Origin: Nitrospirillum iridis
GTDB taxonomy: Bacteria > Pseudomonadota > Alphaproteobacteria > Azospirillales > Azospirillaceae
Direction of reading: 5' to 3'
Length of the DNA stretch: 64,000 nucleotides
Assembly: GCF_014205765.1 (NCBI RefSeq)
Contig: NZ_JACIIZ010000003.1
Span: forward strand, 186,001 to 250,000
The position numbers were made by a program, and so were the translations under genes. The notes under the pieces are model-generated. The model was not told where the DNA came from, ran no database searches, and saw only the letters and a program-made list of their open reading frames with translations. How positions within the stretch are numbered: position 1 is the first letter of the stretch; each line of letters starts with the position of its first letter. Shown in pieces: positions 17,706 to 28,010 of the stretch.

Positions 17706-18386
17706 TCAGGCCTCCGCCCACCGGCGTAGAAGGTTATGGTAGATGCCCGTGAGCCGCACGGCGGCCGGCCCGCCGGCCGCCTCGCGGTTCAAGTCCTGGA
17801 TGGTCGTGTCCAGGTCGAACAACAGCGTACGCTCGCCATCGTCCCTCACCATGCTCTGGATCCAAAAGAACGAGGCGACGCGGGCGCCTCTTGTCACACG
17901 TTCCACGCGGTGCAAACTGGTGGAAGGGTAGAGGACCATGTCACCGGCCGGCAGTTTCACTTGGTGATCGCCGTAGGTGTCCTCGACAATCAGTTCGCCA
18001 CCGTCATAATCTTCCGGTTCGGTCAGGAAAAGGGTGGCCGAGAGATCGGTGCGGACGCGATGCGGCGTGCCCGGCACCTGGCGGATGGCGTTGTCGACAT
18101 GGGTCCCGAAGGACTGGCCGCCGGCATAGCGGTTGAACAGCGGCGGGAAGACCTTCAGCGGCAGGGCCGCCGACAGGAACAAGGGATTCTTCTCCAAGGT
18201 CGCCAGGATGGCGTCGCCCAGGCGCTGGGCCACGGGATGGTCCGCCGGAAGCTGGGCGTTGTCCTTGGCCATGGCCGATTGGTGGCCGGCGGTCACCCGA
18301 CCGTCCACCCAATCGGCGGCATCCATCTGCTGGCGGCACCAGGCGACTTGCTCTCGGGTCAGAACGCCGGGGATGTGAAGAAGCAT
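17706..18386 (-). CDS. piuC: PKHD-type Fe(II)/2-oxoglutarate dioxygenase (PiuC/YbiX family)
   Basis: 226 residues. The iron ligands are visible as H-x-D in GTHVDNAIR and a distal H in [13 protein letters not shown], with the 2-oxoglutarate-binding arginine in [26 protein letters not shown] and [13 protein letters not shown] are typical of PiuC. Genes of this family lie beside catecholate receptors (Fiu/PiuA) and are iron-regulated; the substrate is not settled. It sits between the receptor and the PepSY protein on the same strand. Confidence 0.93.
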   Translation of the reverse strand: MLLHIPGVLTREQVAWCRQQMDAADWVDGRVTAGHQSAMAKDNAQLPADHPVAQRLGDAILATLEKNPLFLSAALPLKVFPPLFNRYAGGQSFGTHVDNAIRQVPGTPHRVRTDLSATLFLTEPEDYDGGELIVEDTYGDHQVKLPAGDMVLYPSTSLHRVERVTRGARVASFFWIQSMVRDDGERTLLFDLDTTIQDLNREAAGGPAAVRLTGIYHNLLRRWAEA

Positions 18387-18423
18387 GGATGCCGCCTTGG
18401 ACGCTTTGGGGGTTGGGGGTGGA

Positions 18424-20634
18424 TCAGAACGCGACGTTCAGGGTGAACTGGGCCGTGCGGCCCTCGCCGGGGATCAGGTGGGCCGGGTGGATCTGGTCGA
18501 TGTAGTACCGGTCCAGCAGGTTGGTGATGTTGGCCTGGACGCTGATCTTTTCCGCGATGTCGTACTTGGCCATGGCGCTGAAGGTCCAATAGCCGGGCAC
18601 GGTGTTGATCAGGTTGGTGGCCGCCACCGGGGTGGAACTGCCGATACGCTGCGACACCGCGTTGGCCCCGCCGCCGATCTGCAGATCGTGGGTCAGCTGA
18701 TAGGTGCTCCACAGGCTGAAGGTGTGGTGCGGCACGTTGGACAGGGCGCGGCCCACCTGGCTGGCGGTGGTGGACTTGATGACCCGGCCGTCCATGTAGG
18801 CGTAGCTGGTGGTCACCTGCCACTCCTCGGTCAGCTTGCCCGTCACCTCGATCTCGGCGCCCTTCACCTTCTGGTCGCCGCCCAGGATGTTGAGGGTGGA
18901 GTTGTTGGGATCGGTGACGCGGGCGTTGTCCTTTTCCGTCTGGAACAGGGCGGCGCGGACGTTCAGCGCGTCGTGCAGCAGGTCGATCTTGCCGCCGACC
19001 TCATAGGTCTTGTTGCTTTCCGGATCCAGGTTGGCCGTGGCGGCGGACAGCGACAGCTGCTCGGCCGACGGGTTGAACGAGGTGCCGAAGCTGGCGTACA
19101 GGCTGCTTTCCGGCGTCGGTTTGAACACCAGGGCGGCGCGGCCCGACGGCAGGCTGTCGGTGCGGGAGAAGGCCGTGGCCGGGGACACCGACTGGGTGTA
19201 GTCGGTGTCGATGTGGTCATAGCGGAAGCCGCCGACCAGCGACCATTGCTCATTGAACTTCATGGTGTCGATGGCGAACACCGCCACCGTGTCCATGGTG
19301 GTGCTGACGCGGCTGGACGTGGTGCCCTTGCCGCTGAAGGCCTGGTATTCGTTGGGCGTCAGCAGGCTGGTGGTGGGCACGCCGGACCAGGCGGTGCGCG
19401 TCGGGTCCGACGTCTCGCGCGACAGCTCGACCCCCGTCACCAGCGTGTGCTGCAGGAAGCCGGTGGCGAAGCGCGCCGTGGCCGTGGCCTGGTCGTCCAG
19501 CGTGGTTTCCACGCTACGCGCGGTGATGGCGTTGCGCGTCACCGACAGCTTCGACAGGTCCGCCGCCGTGGCCGGGGTCAGCGCCGTGCTCAACTGCGGC
19601 TCGGTGATGCGGACGTTGCGGTAATAGTTGCCGTAGCGGAACTGGTTTTCCAGCGTGACCGCCGAGGTCAGGTCGTGCTGCACGTCGGCGGTGACGACGT
19701 TGGCGTCGGTCTTCAGGTAGTCGCTGTGGAAACCGTAGTAATTGCGCTGGTCCACCGGCGCCGGCTTGCCCAGCAGGAAGGGGATGCCATAGTCCGGCCG
19801 GTCGTTTTCCGACTGGTGCAGATAGCTGAGGGTGACGCGGGTGGGCGTGCCGATGCCGAAGGCGACGGAGGGCGCGAAGCCATAGCGCTCATTCTTGGCG
19901 CCGTCGCGGCCGGTGACGAAGCTGCTGGTGCCCATGGCGTTCATGCGCACGGCGGTGGTGGCGTCCAGCGCCCGGTCCACATCGGCCGTCAGGCGCTTCA
20001 TGCCGTCGGTGCCCAGGGTGGCGGTGCCGGCGGTGATGGACTCCAGCGTGGGCGTCTTGCTCACCTGGTTGATGGTGCCGCCGGTGGAGCCACGGCCGAA
20101 CATGGCGCTGTCCGGGCCCTTCAGCACTTCGGCCGACTGGTAGTTGAAGCTGTCGCGGTAATAGCTGCCGAAGTCGCGCAGGCCGTCCAGGAAGATGTCA
20201 GACCGGGCGCTGAAGCCGCGCAGCGTCAGGCTGTCGCCCTGGGCGCCGCCTTCACCGGCGGCCAGGCTGATGCCGGCGACGTTGCGCAGGGCGTCGCGCA
20301 GGGTGGTGACGCCCTGGTCCTTCATCTCCTGGTTGGAGATGACGGTGACCGACTGCGGCGTGTCCAGCAGCTTTTCGGTCAGCTTGACGTTGGACGAGCG
20401 CTCGGCGCGGTATTCCGGCGCCGCCGCCGCGTCCTGGTCCTGCACCGACAGGGTGGGCAACTGCACGCTGCCACCCTGCTGGGTCGTTGGCGCCGTGGCC
20501 GTCTGCGCCTGGGCGGCGCCAACGGACAACAGGGCGCCGCCGGCCAGGCCCAAAGCGGTGTGCGCCAGCGTCCGGGGCGTCTTGGCCCTGCTGGCGACGA
20601 TGTAACTGCGGTTGCTCGACATTCCGGTCCCCAC
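18424..20634 (-). CDS. TonB-dependent siderophore receptor (catecholate/Fiu-like)
   Basis: 736 residues (732 if it starts at the second ATG, 20622). A long signal peptide ends at SVGAAQAQT, a TonB box lies near [10 protein letters not shown], then a plug domain ([56 protein letters not shown]) and a 22-strand barrel ending in the aromatic residue of QFTLNVAF. The TIGR01783-type plug motifs indicate a siderophore receptor. The adjacent piuC and PepSY genes support catecholate iron uptake. A Fur-box-like site lies at 20756-20774 upstream. Confidence 0.93.
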   Translation of the reverse strand: MGTGMSSNRSYIVASRAKTPRTLAHTALGLAGGALLSVGAAQAQTATAPTTQQGGSVQLPTLSVQDQDAAAAPEYRAERSSNVKLTEKLLDTPQSVTVISNQEMKDQGVTTLRDALRNVAGISLAAGEGGAQGDSLTLRGFSARSDIFLDGLRDFGSYYRDSFNYQSAEVLKGPDSAMFGRGSTGGTINQVSKTPTLESITAGTATLGTDGMKRLTADVDRALDATTAVRMNAMGTSSFVTGRDGAKNERYGFAPSVAFGIGTPTRVTLSYLHQSENDRPDYGIPFLLGKPAPVDQRNYYGFHSDYLKTDANVVTADVQHDLTSAVTLENQFRYGNYYRNVRITEPQLSTALTPATAADLSKLSVTRNAITARSVETTLDDQATATARFATGFLQHTLVTGVELSRETSDPTRTAWSGVPTTSLLTPNEYQAFSGKGTTSSRVSTTMDTVAVFAIDTMKFNEQWSLVGGFRYDHIDTDYTQSVSPATAFSRTDSLPSGRAALVFKPTPESSLYASFGTSFNPSAEQLSLSAATANLDPESNKTYEVGGKIDLLHDALNVRAALFQTEKDNARVTDPNNSTLNILGGDQKVKGAEIEVTGKLTEEWQVTTSYAYMDGRVIKSTTASQVGRALSNVPHHTFSLWSTYQLTHDLQIGGGANAVSQRIGSSTPVAATNLINTVPGYWTFSAMAKYDIAEKISVQANITNLLDRYYIDQIHPAHLIPGEGRTAQFTLNVAF

Positions 20635-20755
20635 CTTATGCCACGTTCATGGCGGGCTCCCGCGCGGATCCCGGCTTTCGAGCTCCGCGCTTATACCCTT
20701 TAGTTAAGATTGCGAGCGACTCTTATTTGCTGACCAGTGACCTGTCAATGATTGT

Positions 20756-20774
20756 GAGACTGATTATCATAATC
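20756..20774 (-). promoter_or_regulatory. Fur-box-like site upstream of the siderophore receptor
   Basis: Read on the gene's strand, GATTATGATAATCAGTCTC matches the classical 19-bp Fur consensus at about 15 positions, with ATGATAATCA fully conserved. It lies about 130 bp upstream of the receptor start, in the only AT-rich part of the gap. Confidence 0.6.
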
Positions 20775-20872
20775 CGTCGCGGCAAATCCGCATGCCTGTA
20801 TTGCGCTGCGGCAAAAGGTGGCGGGGAATAAAGTTGGGCTCGTGGGTAAGGAGAGCGGACGGCGTGGGCCAC

Positions 20873-21106
20873 TTATATGGCGCGGGTGAACAGTTCGTGG
20901 AACAACTCTTCGGCGCGCGGCTGCCCGGCCGCCGTGACCATCACGGATTTGGCCTTGCCGATCGGATCGGTGATGAACCCTTTTTCATGAAGATGGTTCA
21001 TCGCGTCCCAGTCGAAGGACATCCACGTCCGTCCATCGTCATGCGGTTTCAGATGAAGCAACGTCAGGACAACGTGGTCGATACAGTTAGTGTCGATGTC
21101 GTCCAT
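20873..21106 (-). CDS. DUF6429 family small protein
   Basis: A 77-residue protein starting MDDIDTNCIDHVVLTLL, with WMSFDWDAMNHLHEKGFI and GKAKSVMVTAAG. This pattern matches DUF6429, a family of short proteins of unknown function. The longer open frame to 21355 has a Ser/Thr/Cys-rich low-quality extension, and a GGGGG ribosome site supports the start at 21106. It follows the membrane protein gene at 21174 on the same strand. Confidence 0.75.
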   Translation of the reverse strand: MDDIDTNCIDHVVLTLLHLKPHDDGRTWMSFDWDAMNHLHEKGFITDPIGKAKSVMVTAAGQPRAEELFHELFTRAI

Positions 21107-21173
21107 GACGCAACCCCCGCAACCATCGTGCACAGGGCCGTTACGGGAGCAGACGTTGCCCGGGCGCCCTCGT

Positions 21174-21503
21174 TCACTGGCGCGCCGGCCCGTTGCCGCC
21201 GTGGAAGCGGCCAAAATGCCGTGCCGAGAAAAGGCTGATGATGAGGCCGCCCAGTCCGAGCGCGAGGATGTCGCCCGTCTCCCGCAGGTCGAAATCGCCA
21301 ACGCGGCAGACGAGCAGGTAGCCGATAAGCAGGTTGAAGGCACCCCACAGCACATTGATGGTGGATGAGGAGAGGCCCTGTCCCGATGGCTTGGCGAACG
21401 GGGTCTGGAAAGATCGGCCCATCATGCCGCTGACGGCATGCGGAACGGCATTCGCGAGGAAAGCCCCGCCAAAAAAGTACGACACGAGATCGGGCAAGAG
21501 CAT
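21174..21503 (-). CDS. Small integral membrane protein, unknown function
   Basis: 109 residues with three hydrophobic stretches (SYFFGGAFLANAVPHAVSGM, VLWGAFNLLIGYLLV, ILALGLGGLIISLFSARHF). I do not recognise a named family. The gene has a GAGGGG ribosome site and the codon use of a real gene, and lies downstream of the marR gene on the same strand, which may regulate it. Confidence 0.65.
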   Translation of the reverse strand: MLLPDLVSYFFGGAFLANAVPHAVSGMMGRSFQTPFAKPSGQGLSSSTINVLWGAFNLLIGYLLVCRVGDFDLRETGDILALGLGGLIISLFSARHFGRFHGGNGPARQ

Positions 21504-21610
21504 GTCAGGCGCCCCTCACGGCAAGCAGGTCAAGGATGTTTTGGCAGGTCCCAGCCTTGGGAAGACGTTCCTGCGGAACGCGTTGGCGAGCGCGCGCCCC
21601 ACGAACGGCG

Positions 21611-22066
21611 TCAGTCGTCGACGAGCCGTCTGAGCAATTCGACGGAAGCCGCCAGTTCTTCCTGTTCCTGCGGGGACAGCCGCGCCTGGATGGTGCGGGT
21701 CAACCAATCCTGTCGTGCCGCCCGCCCTTCCTGGGCCCATTTGCGGCAGGCGTCGGTGAGCGACAGCAGTGTCTGCCGGCCGTCATTCGGATCCGGCGCG
21801 CCGCTCACCAGGCCGGCCCCCTCCAGCGCGGCAATGACCGGACCCATTGACTGGGGGCGCATCCCTTCCGCCCGCGCGAGGTTGGCCGCCGTCGCCGGGC
21901 CGTCCTTCTCAAGACGCAACAGCACGGATATCTGGGACGGCGTCAGGTCTTCCCCATGTCCTTGCTCGCGCAGCCGGCGTTTCATCTTGGCCAGCAGGGC
22001 GCGCAGTTCCTGCGCCAGGGACGGGGCGCGGGGGGATGGATGATCTTGCAGAAGTTGAGCGTTCAT
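21611..22066 (-). CDS. MarR-family transcriptional regulator
   Basis: 151 residues with the MarR winged helix: LTPSQISVLLRLEKDGPATA, NLARAEGMRPQSMGPVIAAL (recognition helix) and the wing DPNDGRQTLLSLTD. No conserved sensing cysteine is obvious. An inverted repeat AAACTG-TC-CAGTTT lies 27 bp upstream of its start and is a good candidate operator for autoregulation. The downstream membrane protein and DUF6429 genes are on the same strand and may be its targets. Confidence 0.9.
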   Translation of the reverse strand: MNAQLLQDHPSPRAPSLAQELRALLAKMKRRLREQGHGEDLTPSQISVLLRLEKDGPATAANLARAEGMRPQSMGPVIAALEGAGLVSGAPDPNDGRQTLLSLTDACRKWAQEGRAARQDWLTRTIQARLSPQEQEELAASVELLRRLVDD

Positions 22067-22092
22067 GCCGATTGAGTAGCATATGATAAGGT

Positions 22093-22106
22093 AAACTGTC
22101 CAGTTT
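22093..22106. promoter_or_regulatory. Candidate MarR operator
   Basis: AAACTGTCCAGTTT is a perfect 6-bp-arm inverted repeat 27 bp upstream of the marR start codon. A second short repeat CAGGTTACCTG lies at 22114-22124. Confidence 0.5.
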
Positions 22107-22174
22107 ATCTGTTCAGGTTACCTGTCTAATTGGCGTGCAGTGCTCACATCGCCTGGCCTTTCGTCCCGTGTGCC

Positions 22175-22615
22175 TCACTGTGCCTTGCGCAGGGCCGCCA
22201 CCTCGTCCACCGACACCTTGTCGGTGTAGGCGTTGCCGAAGTGGGTGCGGACGTAGGTGACCACGGCGGCGATCTGGGCGTCATCCATCATGGTGCGGAA
22301 GGCCGGCATGCCCTTGCTGCCGTTCATCACCAGCGTGGCCGGATAGCCCCAGGCCGCCAGGTTGGCGTCCTTGGCCAGGGGTGGGTAATAGCCGGCGCCG
22401 GTGCCCCCCCTGGCATCGGGCATGTGGCAGGCGGCGCAGACGGATTTATACAGGCTTTCACCGTCGCGTTGCGGAAACTGGGTGTAACCCAGCAGGTTGG
22501 CGTGCTTGGTGGAGGCGGCCGGCGGCGCCTCGTCCCCCCGGGCGGGACCAGGGACGGGCAGGGCCAGGGCGGCGGTCGCGGTGAGCAGGGCGGCGATGCG
22601 GATGGGCTTCTTCAT
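22175..22615 (-). CDS. Exported c-type cytochrome
   Basis: About 146 residues with a signal peptide (IRIAALLTATAALALPVPGP) and one haem-binding motif CAACH in YKSVCAACHMPDARG, plus a methionine ligand candidate in GSKGMPAFRTMMDD. This is a class I cytochrome c domain. It starts 11 bp after the amine oxidase stop codon, so the cytochrome is very likely the electron acceptor of that flavoenzyme in the periplasm. Confidence 0.9.
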   Translation of the reverse strand: MKKPIRIAALLTATAALALPVPGPARGDEAPPAASTKHANLLGYTQFPQRDGESLYKSVCAACHMPDARGGTGAGYYPPLAKDANLAAWGYPATLVMNGSKGMPAFRTMMDDAQIAAVVTYVRTHFGNAYTDKVSVDEVAALRKAQ

Positions 22616-22626
22616 GGCGGGCTTCC

Positions 22627-24219
22627 TCACGCGGCGACGATGCGGTGGTGCAGGCGGGTGATGGCGTCCAGTGCCGAGAGGATGGCGCCCTCCTGCCAGG
22701 CGACCAAGTTGGATAGATGGTCGCCGGCCAGGATGACGCGGCCGTTCAACTCCGCCAGGTTGCGGTAGTGCTTGGCGCGCAGCTCTGGTGTCCAGGCCGC
22801 GGCGCAGCCCATGGTGGTGGGGGAGCGGTGCCAGCTGACCGAGACGCCGGTCTCGAACTCCGCCGTGTATTGCGGGTGGATCCGGGCGCCTTGCTCCACC
22901 GCGAGCTTGACCCGGTCGGCCGCCGACAGCGCCGCCAGTTCAAAGCCCGGGGCAGCGCCGGCGAAGGTGCCCAGCAGCACGCCCTTGCCGGGCGCGTTGT
23001 AACCGAAGTTGGGGTAGGCGATCTGGCGGATGGGCAGGTCGGTGAAGGTGATGCCGCCGTAGATGTGGTCGTCCTCCTCCCAGAAGCGGCGCTTGAACTG
23101 AAGGCCGGTCTTGACCGCCGTGAAGTAGGACAGGGCGTTCATCCCCGCCTTCATCTCGGCGCCGACCTGGACGTCCAACTGGCTCAGCACCGTCAGGGGC
23201 AGGGTGCAGACGCACCAGTCGGCCTTGGCCTGGCGTTGGTCCTTGCCGGTACGCGCGTCGACATAGCTGACGGTGACGCCATGGTCATCCTGGTGGATGG
23301 CCGTCACCTTGGCGTTCAGGGTGGTGATATCGGCCAGGCTTTTGCCGATGGCCTTGGGCGTGCTGTCCATGCCGCCCACCGGCTGGAAGATGGTGGACTG
23401 CCACTGGTGGGTTTGGCCGAACGTGAGGGCGCGCCACACGTCGGACCGCAGCAGGTCGGCCAGGGCGATGGGCGGGCCGCCCACCGGGTCCGGCATCAGG
23501 CCGCCGCCCTTGTTGACGGCGTAGCCCCGGCGCTCGGCGCTGTCATGCCCGGCGACGTAGGCATGGTTCTTGTCGAGGGCGCCCCATTCCTTCAACGCCT
23601 CCAGCAGGGTTTCCTGGTCATCCTTGCTGACGGCCTGGTCCAGCTTGTCCTGGCGGGCGGCCTTTGCCAACAGTTCCGCCACATGGCCGTGGAAGTCGGC
23701 CTGCACTTCGCGGAAGCGCTGGGGTTTGCCGCCGAAATAGGCATCGGAATGCACATACGCATTATAGTTGACCATGATGAAGGGTTCGAGCGCGACGCCG
23801 AACCGCTTCGCATAGTCGAGATAGCCGCGATGGTGGTAGGGGATGCGCCACGGGCCGGGGTTCAGGTACAGGCCGGGATCGAAGCCGCATTTCTGCGTTT
23901 CCCCACCCAGTTCGGTGATGGTGTCGCCGCCGCGGATGGTCCAGGCCCGACCGCCGACCCGATTGTTGTATTCCAGCAGCTCGACGGTATACCCGGCGTC
24001 GCGCAATTCCAGGGCGGAGACAAGTCCCGCCCAGCCGGCACCAAGGACGATTACTTTCGTTCCTTTGGGCGCGCCTTGCAGTTTTATTGGGCCGGCATAT
24101 TGGGAGTCCGCCGCCAATCCCAGGCTGGTCATGGCTTGGTACATGGCGGAACTGCCCGCCACGGCGCCGATCATGCGGAACAGGTCCCGTCTTTTCAATA
24201 TGGATGCCCCCTTGTCCAT
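22627..24219 (-). CDS. Tat-exported flavin-containing amine oxidase/dehydrogenase
   Basis: About 530 residues. The N-terminus has a twin-arginine signal (LKRRDLFRMIGAVAGSS). An FAD-binding dinucleotide fold follows (VIVLGAGWAGLVSALELRDA, then LLEYNNRVGGRAWTIR), and the C-terminal FAD motif is in NGRVILAGDHLSNLVAWQEG. This is the flavin monoamine oxidase/L-amino acid oxidase family. The start at 24219 has a perfect AGGAGGT ribosome site; the longer frame to 24444 is not needed. The co-transcribed cytochrome c suggests it works as a dehydrogenase rather than an oxygen-using oxidase. The amine substrate is unknown. Confidence 0.9.
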   Translation of the reverse strand: MDKGASILKRRDLFRMIGAVAGSSAMYQAMTSLGLAADSQYAGPIKLQGAPKGTKVIVLGAGWAGLVSALELRDAGYTVELLEYNNRVGGRAWTIRGGDTITELGGETQKCGFDPGLYLNPGPWRIPYHHRGYLDYAKRFGVALEPFIMVNYNAYVHSDAYFGGKPQRFREVQADFHGHVAELLAKAARQDKLDQAVSKDDQETLLEALKEWGALDKNHAYVAGHDSAERRGYAVNKGGGLMPDPVGGPPIALADLLRSDVWRALTFGQTHQWQSTIFQPVGGMDSTPKAIGKSLADITTLNAKVTAIHQDDHGVTVSYVDARTGKDQRQAKADWCVCTLPLTVLSQLDVQVGAEMKAGMNALSYFTAVKTGLQFKRRFWEEDDHIYGGITFTDLPIRQIAYPNFGYNAPGKGVLLGTFAGAAPGFELAALSAADRVKLAVEQGARIHPQYTAEFETGVSVSWHRSPTTMGCAAAWTPELRAKHYRNLAELNGRVILAGDHLSNLVAWQEGAILSALDAITRLHHRIVAA

Positions 24220-24376
24220 GCCACCTCCTGCCATGTCGGGGGACGGCCGTGCTGGCGCATGGGCAATGAGGGCCCCCGTTCGCCGCCCATGCCGGGCCAG
24301 TGCCATGCAATTCGCTCGCCAGGTCCCCAGGGCCGTTACAACCCGCAGGCGCCTGGCGATTTGGGGACGACGGACG

Positions 24377-25312
24377 TTAAGGCGCGCCGAAGCTGTGGCG
24401 CATGTGGCCGGCGATGCTGCTGCGCTGCAGGGTGCCGATCTCACGCGGGTCCATGGAATAGAGGCCTTCCAGATAGGCCTTGTCCGCCACCGTCAGTGTC
24501 TTTGGCTTCTGGTCATCCGCGCAGGCGCCCGAGAACTGGTCCAGGATGCTGGGCAGGTCGCCACAGTGTTCCAGCCCGTTGGGCTGGGCCAGGGCCAGGA
24601 CGGCCAGATAATCCGCCACTGTGCCCAACTGCCGGCCCAGGATCTGGTCCGTATTCACCATGATCAGGACGTGGGTCAGCACGGGCCGCAGGTCGCCGGT
24701 GGACAGTCGGCTCCCCAGGCCGCCGCCAATGGTCATCCCGTAAGGATCGTCGATGGCGGTCATGGCGCCGTTGCTGGTGGAGGTGACGTACCAGGCCTGG
24801 ATGGGTCGGGTCATCCGGGCCAGCGCACTGGTCTGGTGCACGAAGTGATAGCCCAGCAGCCGGGGATATTTGTCCGCCACCGTGTCCATCACCGCCTGCG
24901 GCCGGTCGGTGAAGATGACGTCCACATTATTGGTTTTGCAGGGGGTGTCGGCCAGTGGCGCCCCGACGGTCTGGGCGATGGCGCGGATGCGGGTGGCGAT
25001 GAAGGCGGCGAAGTCCGCTGGGACGTTCTGCACCCCGGGGCACACCGGCCGGTCCCAGCGGGCGATCTGGGTGGTGCGCGGCGCGTGCTTGCCATGGGAC
25101 TGCACGAAGTCGCCGATGATGGTGTCCAGTTTTTCCGGCTTCAGCCGCATGCCGGTGACGACCACGGTGTCGGCCGGGGCCGCATCCTGGGCCGGCACGG
25201 GGCCGTCCGGCACGGGGCCGTCCGACTGGGCGGCGGCCGGGAAGGGCGCCGCCAGCAGGATGGAGAATGCCGCCGCCGGTCCGCGCAAGCCATGCCGCCA
25301 ACCCTTTCCCAT
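24377..25312 (-). CDS. Exported protein of unknown function with a TonB-box-like motif
   Basis: 311 residues with a signal peptide (AAAFSILLAAPFPAAAQS). Just after it is DTVVVTGMRLKPEKLD, which looks like the TonB-box region of sphingomonad/caulobacter-type receptors, but no barrel follows. The rest is a soluble domain with VDVIFTDRPQAVMDTVADKY, RLLGYHFVHQ and CADDQKP; six cysteine-spaced segments may form disulfides. It lies upstream of the amine oxidase on the same strand with a 157-bp gap. I do not recognise a functional family. Confidence 0.7.
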   Translation of the reverse strand: MGKGWRHGLRGPAAAFSILLAAPFPAAAQSDGPVPDGPVPAQDAAPADTVVVTGMRLKPEKLDTIIGDFVQSHGKHAPRTTQIARWDRPVCPGVQNVPADFAAFIATRIRAIAQTVGAPLADTPCKTNNVDVIFTDRPQAVMDTVADKYPRLLGYHFVHQTSALARMTRPIQAWYVTSTSNGAMTAIDDPYGMTIGGGLGSRLSTGDLRPVLTHVLIMVNTDQILGRQLGTVADYLAVLALAQPNGLEHCGDLPSILDQFSGACADDQKPKTLTVADKAYLEGLYSMDPREIGTLQRSSIAGHMRHSFGAP

Positions 25313-25408
25313 TCGCCACCTCCCCGGGTATTAATGATCCTTAAGCCTATTCTTGGTTCGCGGCGGGGGCAATGGGGGCGTCACGAAAGGGCGCGGGGCC
25401 GCCCAGGT

Positions 25409-28010
25409 TCAGGGACCGGTGCCGCCGATCTGCACGGTGTCGCCGCCCACGACGGACCCGGTGGTGATGGTGCCATGGCCGACGCTGTTGACGACCAGGG
25501 CGCCGGTCCGGTTATAGCCGATCAGCAGGCCGGCGTAGTCCGGCGGGTCGCTGGTTGTGACATCGCTCCAGCTGCCGCTGTTCAGCACGGTGCCGGCGTT
25601 GTCGCCCACCAGCCCGCCCACGCGGACCAGGCCGCGCACCGTTCCGTGGCTGCTGCTGTCGGTGATGATGCCGGTGCTGGTATTGATGCCCACCAGGCCG
25701 CCGATGGCGCTGTCGGCCATGGCGTCAACCGCCCCGCTGGCCCAGCTGTGGCTGATCAGGCCGCTGTTGGTGCCGACCAGGCCGCCGATGTGGCTGCTTT
25801 CCGGCGGGTTGTAGACCAGGCCGGTGGCGTGGCTGTTGGTGATGGTGCCGCCGTTGTCGCCCACCAGCCCGCCCACGCTGCCGTCCCGCCCGCCGGAGGA
25901 GACGGCGCCGGTGGCGTAGCTGCCGTCGACTAGGCCCAAATTCTCCCCCACCAGGCCGCCAACCCCATTCCCCCGGGCGCTGCCGGCGACGATTCCCAGG
26001 GCATAGCTGTTGCTGACGGTGCCGCCGTTGGACCCGACCAGGCCGCCCAGGAATGAGCTGCCATATCCGCTATCCCGAACGCCGCCGGTGGCATAGCTGC
26101 GGCTGACCAGGCCGGTGTTCTGGCCCACAAGCCCGCCGAGATAGGCGCCGGCATAGGGAGAGGTGGTGACGCCGGCAATGGTATCGGTGACGGTGCCACC
26201 GGCGTGGCTGTCGCTGATGCTGCCGCTGTTGGTGCCGACCAGGCCGCCGACCCTGGAACTGGCGGTGACGTCCCCGCTGGCCCAGCTGTCGTTGATGACG
26301 CCGGTGTTGGCGCCCGCCAGGCCGCCGACGGTGGATGATGTCTGGGCGATGATCACGGCGGTGGCGGAACTGCCGGTGATGCTGCCGCTGTTCAGCCCCA
26401 CCAGTCCCCCGACCCCTTGGCTGAGGAGCCCTGTGTTGACCAGGCCGGTGGCGTAGCTGGCGGTGATGGGTCCGGCGTTGGTTCCGGCCAGGCCGCCGAT
26501 GGCGCCGGCGTTGGCGCCGGCGGTGACGGCGCCCAGCGCGAAGCTGTGGTTGATCAGGCCGCCGTTTTGTCCCACCAATCCGCCGATGCTGTGTCCGTTG
26601 CTTCCCACCTGCACGGCGCCGGTGGCGAAGGCGTCGGTGATGATGCCCGTGCTGGTGTTGCTGCCGGCGAGACCACCCAGGGCGTGGCCGCCATCGCCCG
26701 CCGTCACCCGGCCGGTGGCATAGCTGCCGCGGATGGTTCCGCCGCTATTGGCGCCGGTCAGTCCGCCGACATCGGAACCGGCGACCAAGCCGCCGGCGTC
26801 GCGGGCGGTGACGTTGCCGTTGGCATGGCTGTTGACAATGGTGCCGTGGTTCACGCCCGTCAGGCCGCCGGTTAAACTGCTACCCTCCACTCCGCCGGTG
26901 GCGTAGCTGCCGGTGATAAGGCCGTTATTGTCCGCCGCCAGGCCGCCCAGGGAGCCGCTACCTCTGACGGTACCGGTGGCATAGCTGTTGGTGATGGTGC
27001 CGTAGTTCGTCCCTGCCAAGCCGCCCAGGAAGTTGGTACCGCTGACGGCGCCCGTGGCATAGCTATTGGCGATGGTACCGGTGCTGTAGTTGCTGTTGAC
27101 CAGGCCGGATGCCTCGGTGGTGGCATCGATGGCATGGCTGCCAGCGATCAGGCCTTCATTGCTGCCCACCAGGCCCGCCACGCCGGTACCCAGCGTACCG
27201 CCGGCGGTATAGGAGTTGGTGATTGCACCCAGCCGGTTCTCACCCACCAGCCCGCCCCAGGCTGCGGAGTATTGGGTATTGCTGATGGAAACGGCCGCCG
27301 CCGAATAGCTGTCGATGATGGTGCCGGGAAGGGAAAGCGGGGGCGGCCAATGAGGATTGAACAGTCTTACCATGCCGTTTTGGCCCACCAAGCCACCGAC
27401 CGCGCTGGCGTTCATGCCGGCGCTCACCGTCCCCAGGGCGAAGCTGCTGAAGATGCGGCCTTCATTATCCCCTACCAGTCCGCCGACGTTTGAGGACAGC
27501 TTACCCGTTGTCACCGTGTTCACGGTGTAGCTGTCGATGATGGTGCCGGTGTTGCCTCCGGCCAAGCCGCCGATGCCGGTGCCGGGGTAGGGTGGGGGAG
27601 TGATGTCGAGGTGGACGGTTTCGTCGGGCAGGATGTAGTCGCCGCCGGTACGGTCACCGGTGACCACCCTGCCCAGGGCGTAGCTGACGGTGATCAGGCC
27701 ATCGTTCAATCCCACGAGTCCGCCGAGGCTGGTGCTGTGGTCGACGCCGCTGACTGCCACAGCCGCATGGCTGCCCGATATCGTGCCCTCGTTGGTACCC
27801 GCCAGACCGCCGATGCGCTCTGACCATTGGGTCCGGGCGGAGACGGTGCCGGTGACCTGGCTGTTGCTGATGGTGCCGGCGTTCCAGCCGGCGATGCCGC
27901 CGACGCTCTGGTTGCCTATTGCGTTGACGGCCGTCAGGGAGACATCGTTCAGAAGGCCGGTGTTGTCACCGAACAGACCGACATAGACGTAGCCGTTGCC
28001 GCCCACGCTC
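25409..28010 (-). repeat. About 26 tandem GLUG-coding repeats
   Basis: The 3' part of the exoprotein gene codes for about 26 degenerate units of roughly 75-105 bp, each with a GGL(V/A)G-x-N core. Units have diverged at DNA level but keep the protein pattern. Confidence 0.8.

Noticed and set aside
18385-20703. 772-codon open frame on the plus strand
   Set aside because: Antisense to the siderophore receptor, low-complexity Gly/Val/Arg/Gln composition, no ribosome site or family match.
25409-28010. CRISPR-like array suggested by regular repeats
   Set aside because: Repeats are diverged at DNA level, vary in length and encode GLUG units in one open frame; there are no constant repeats with unique spacers.
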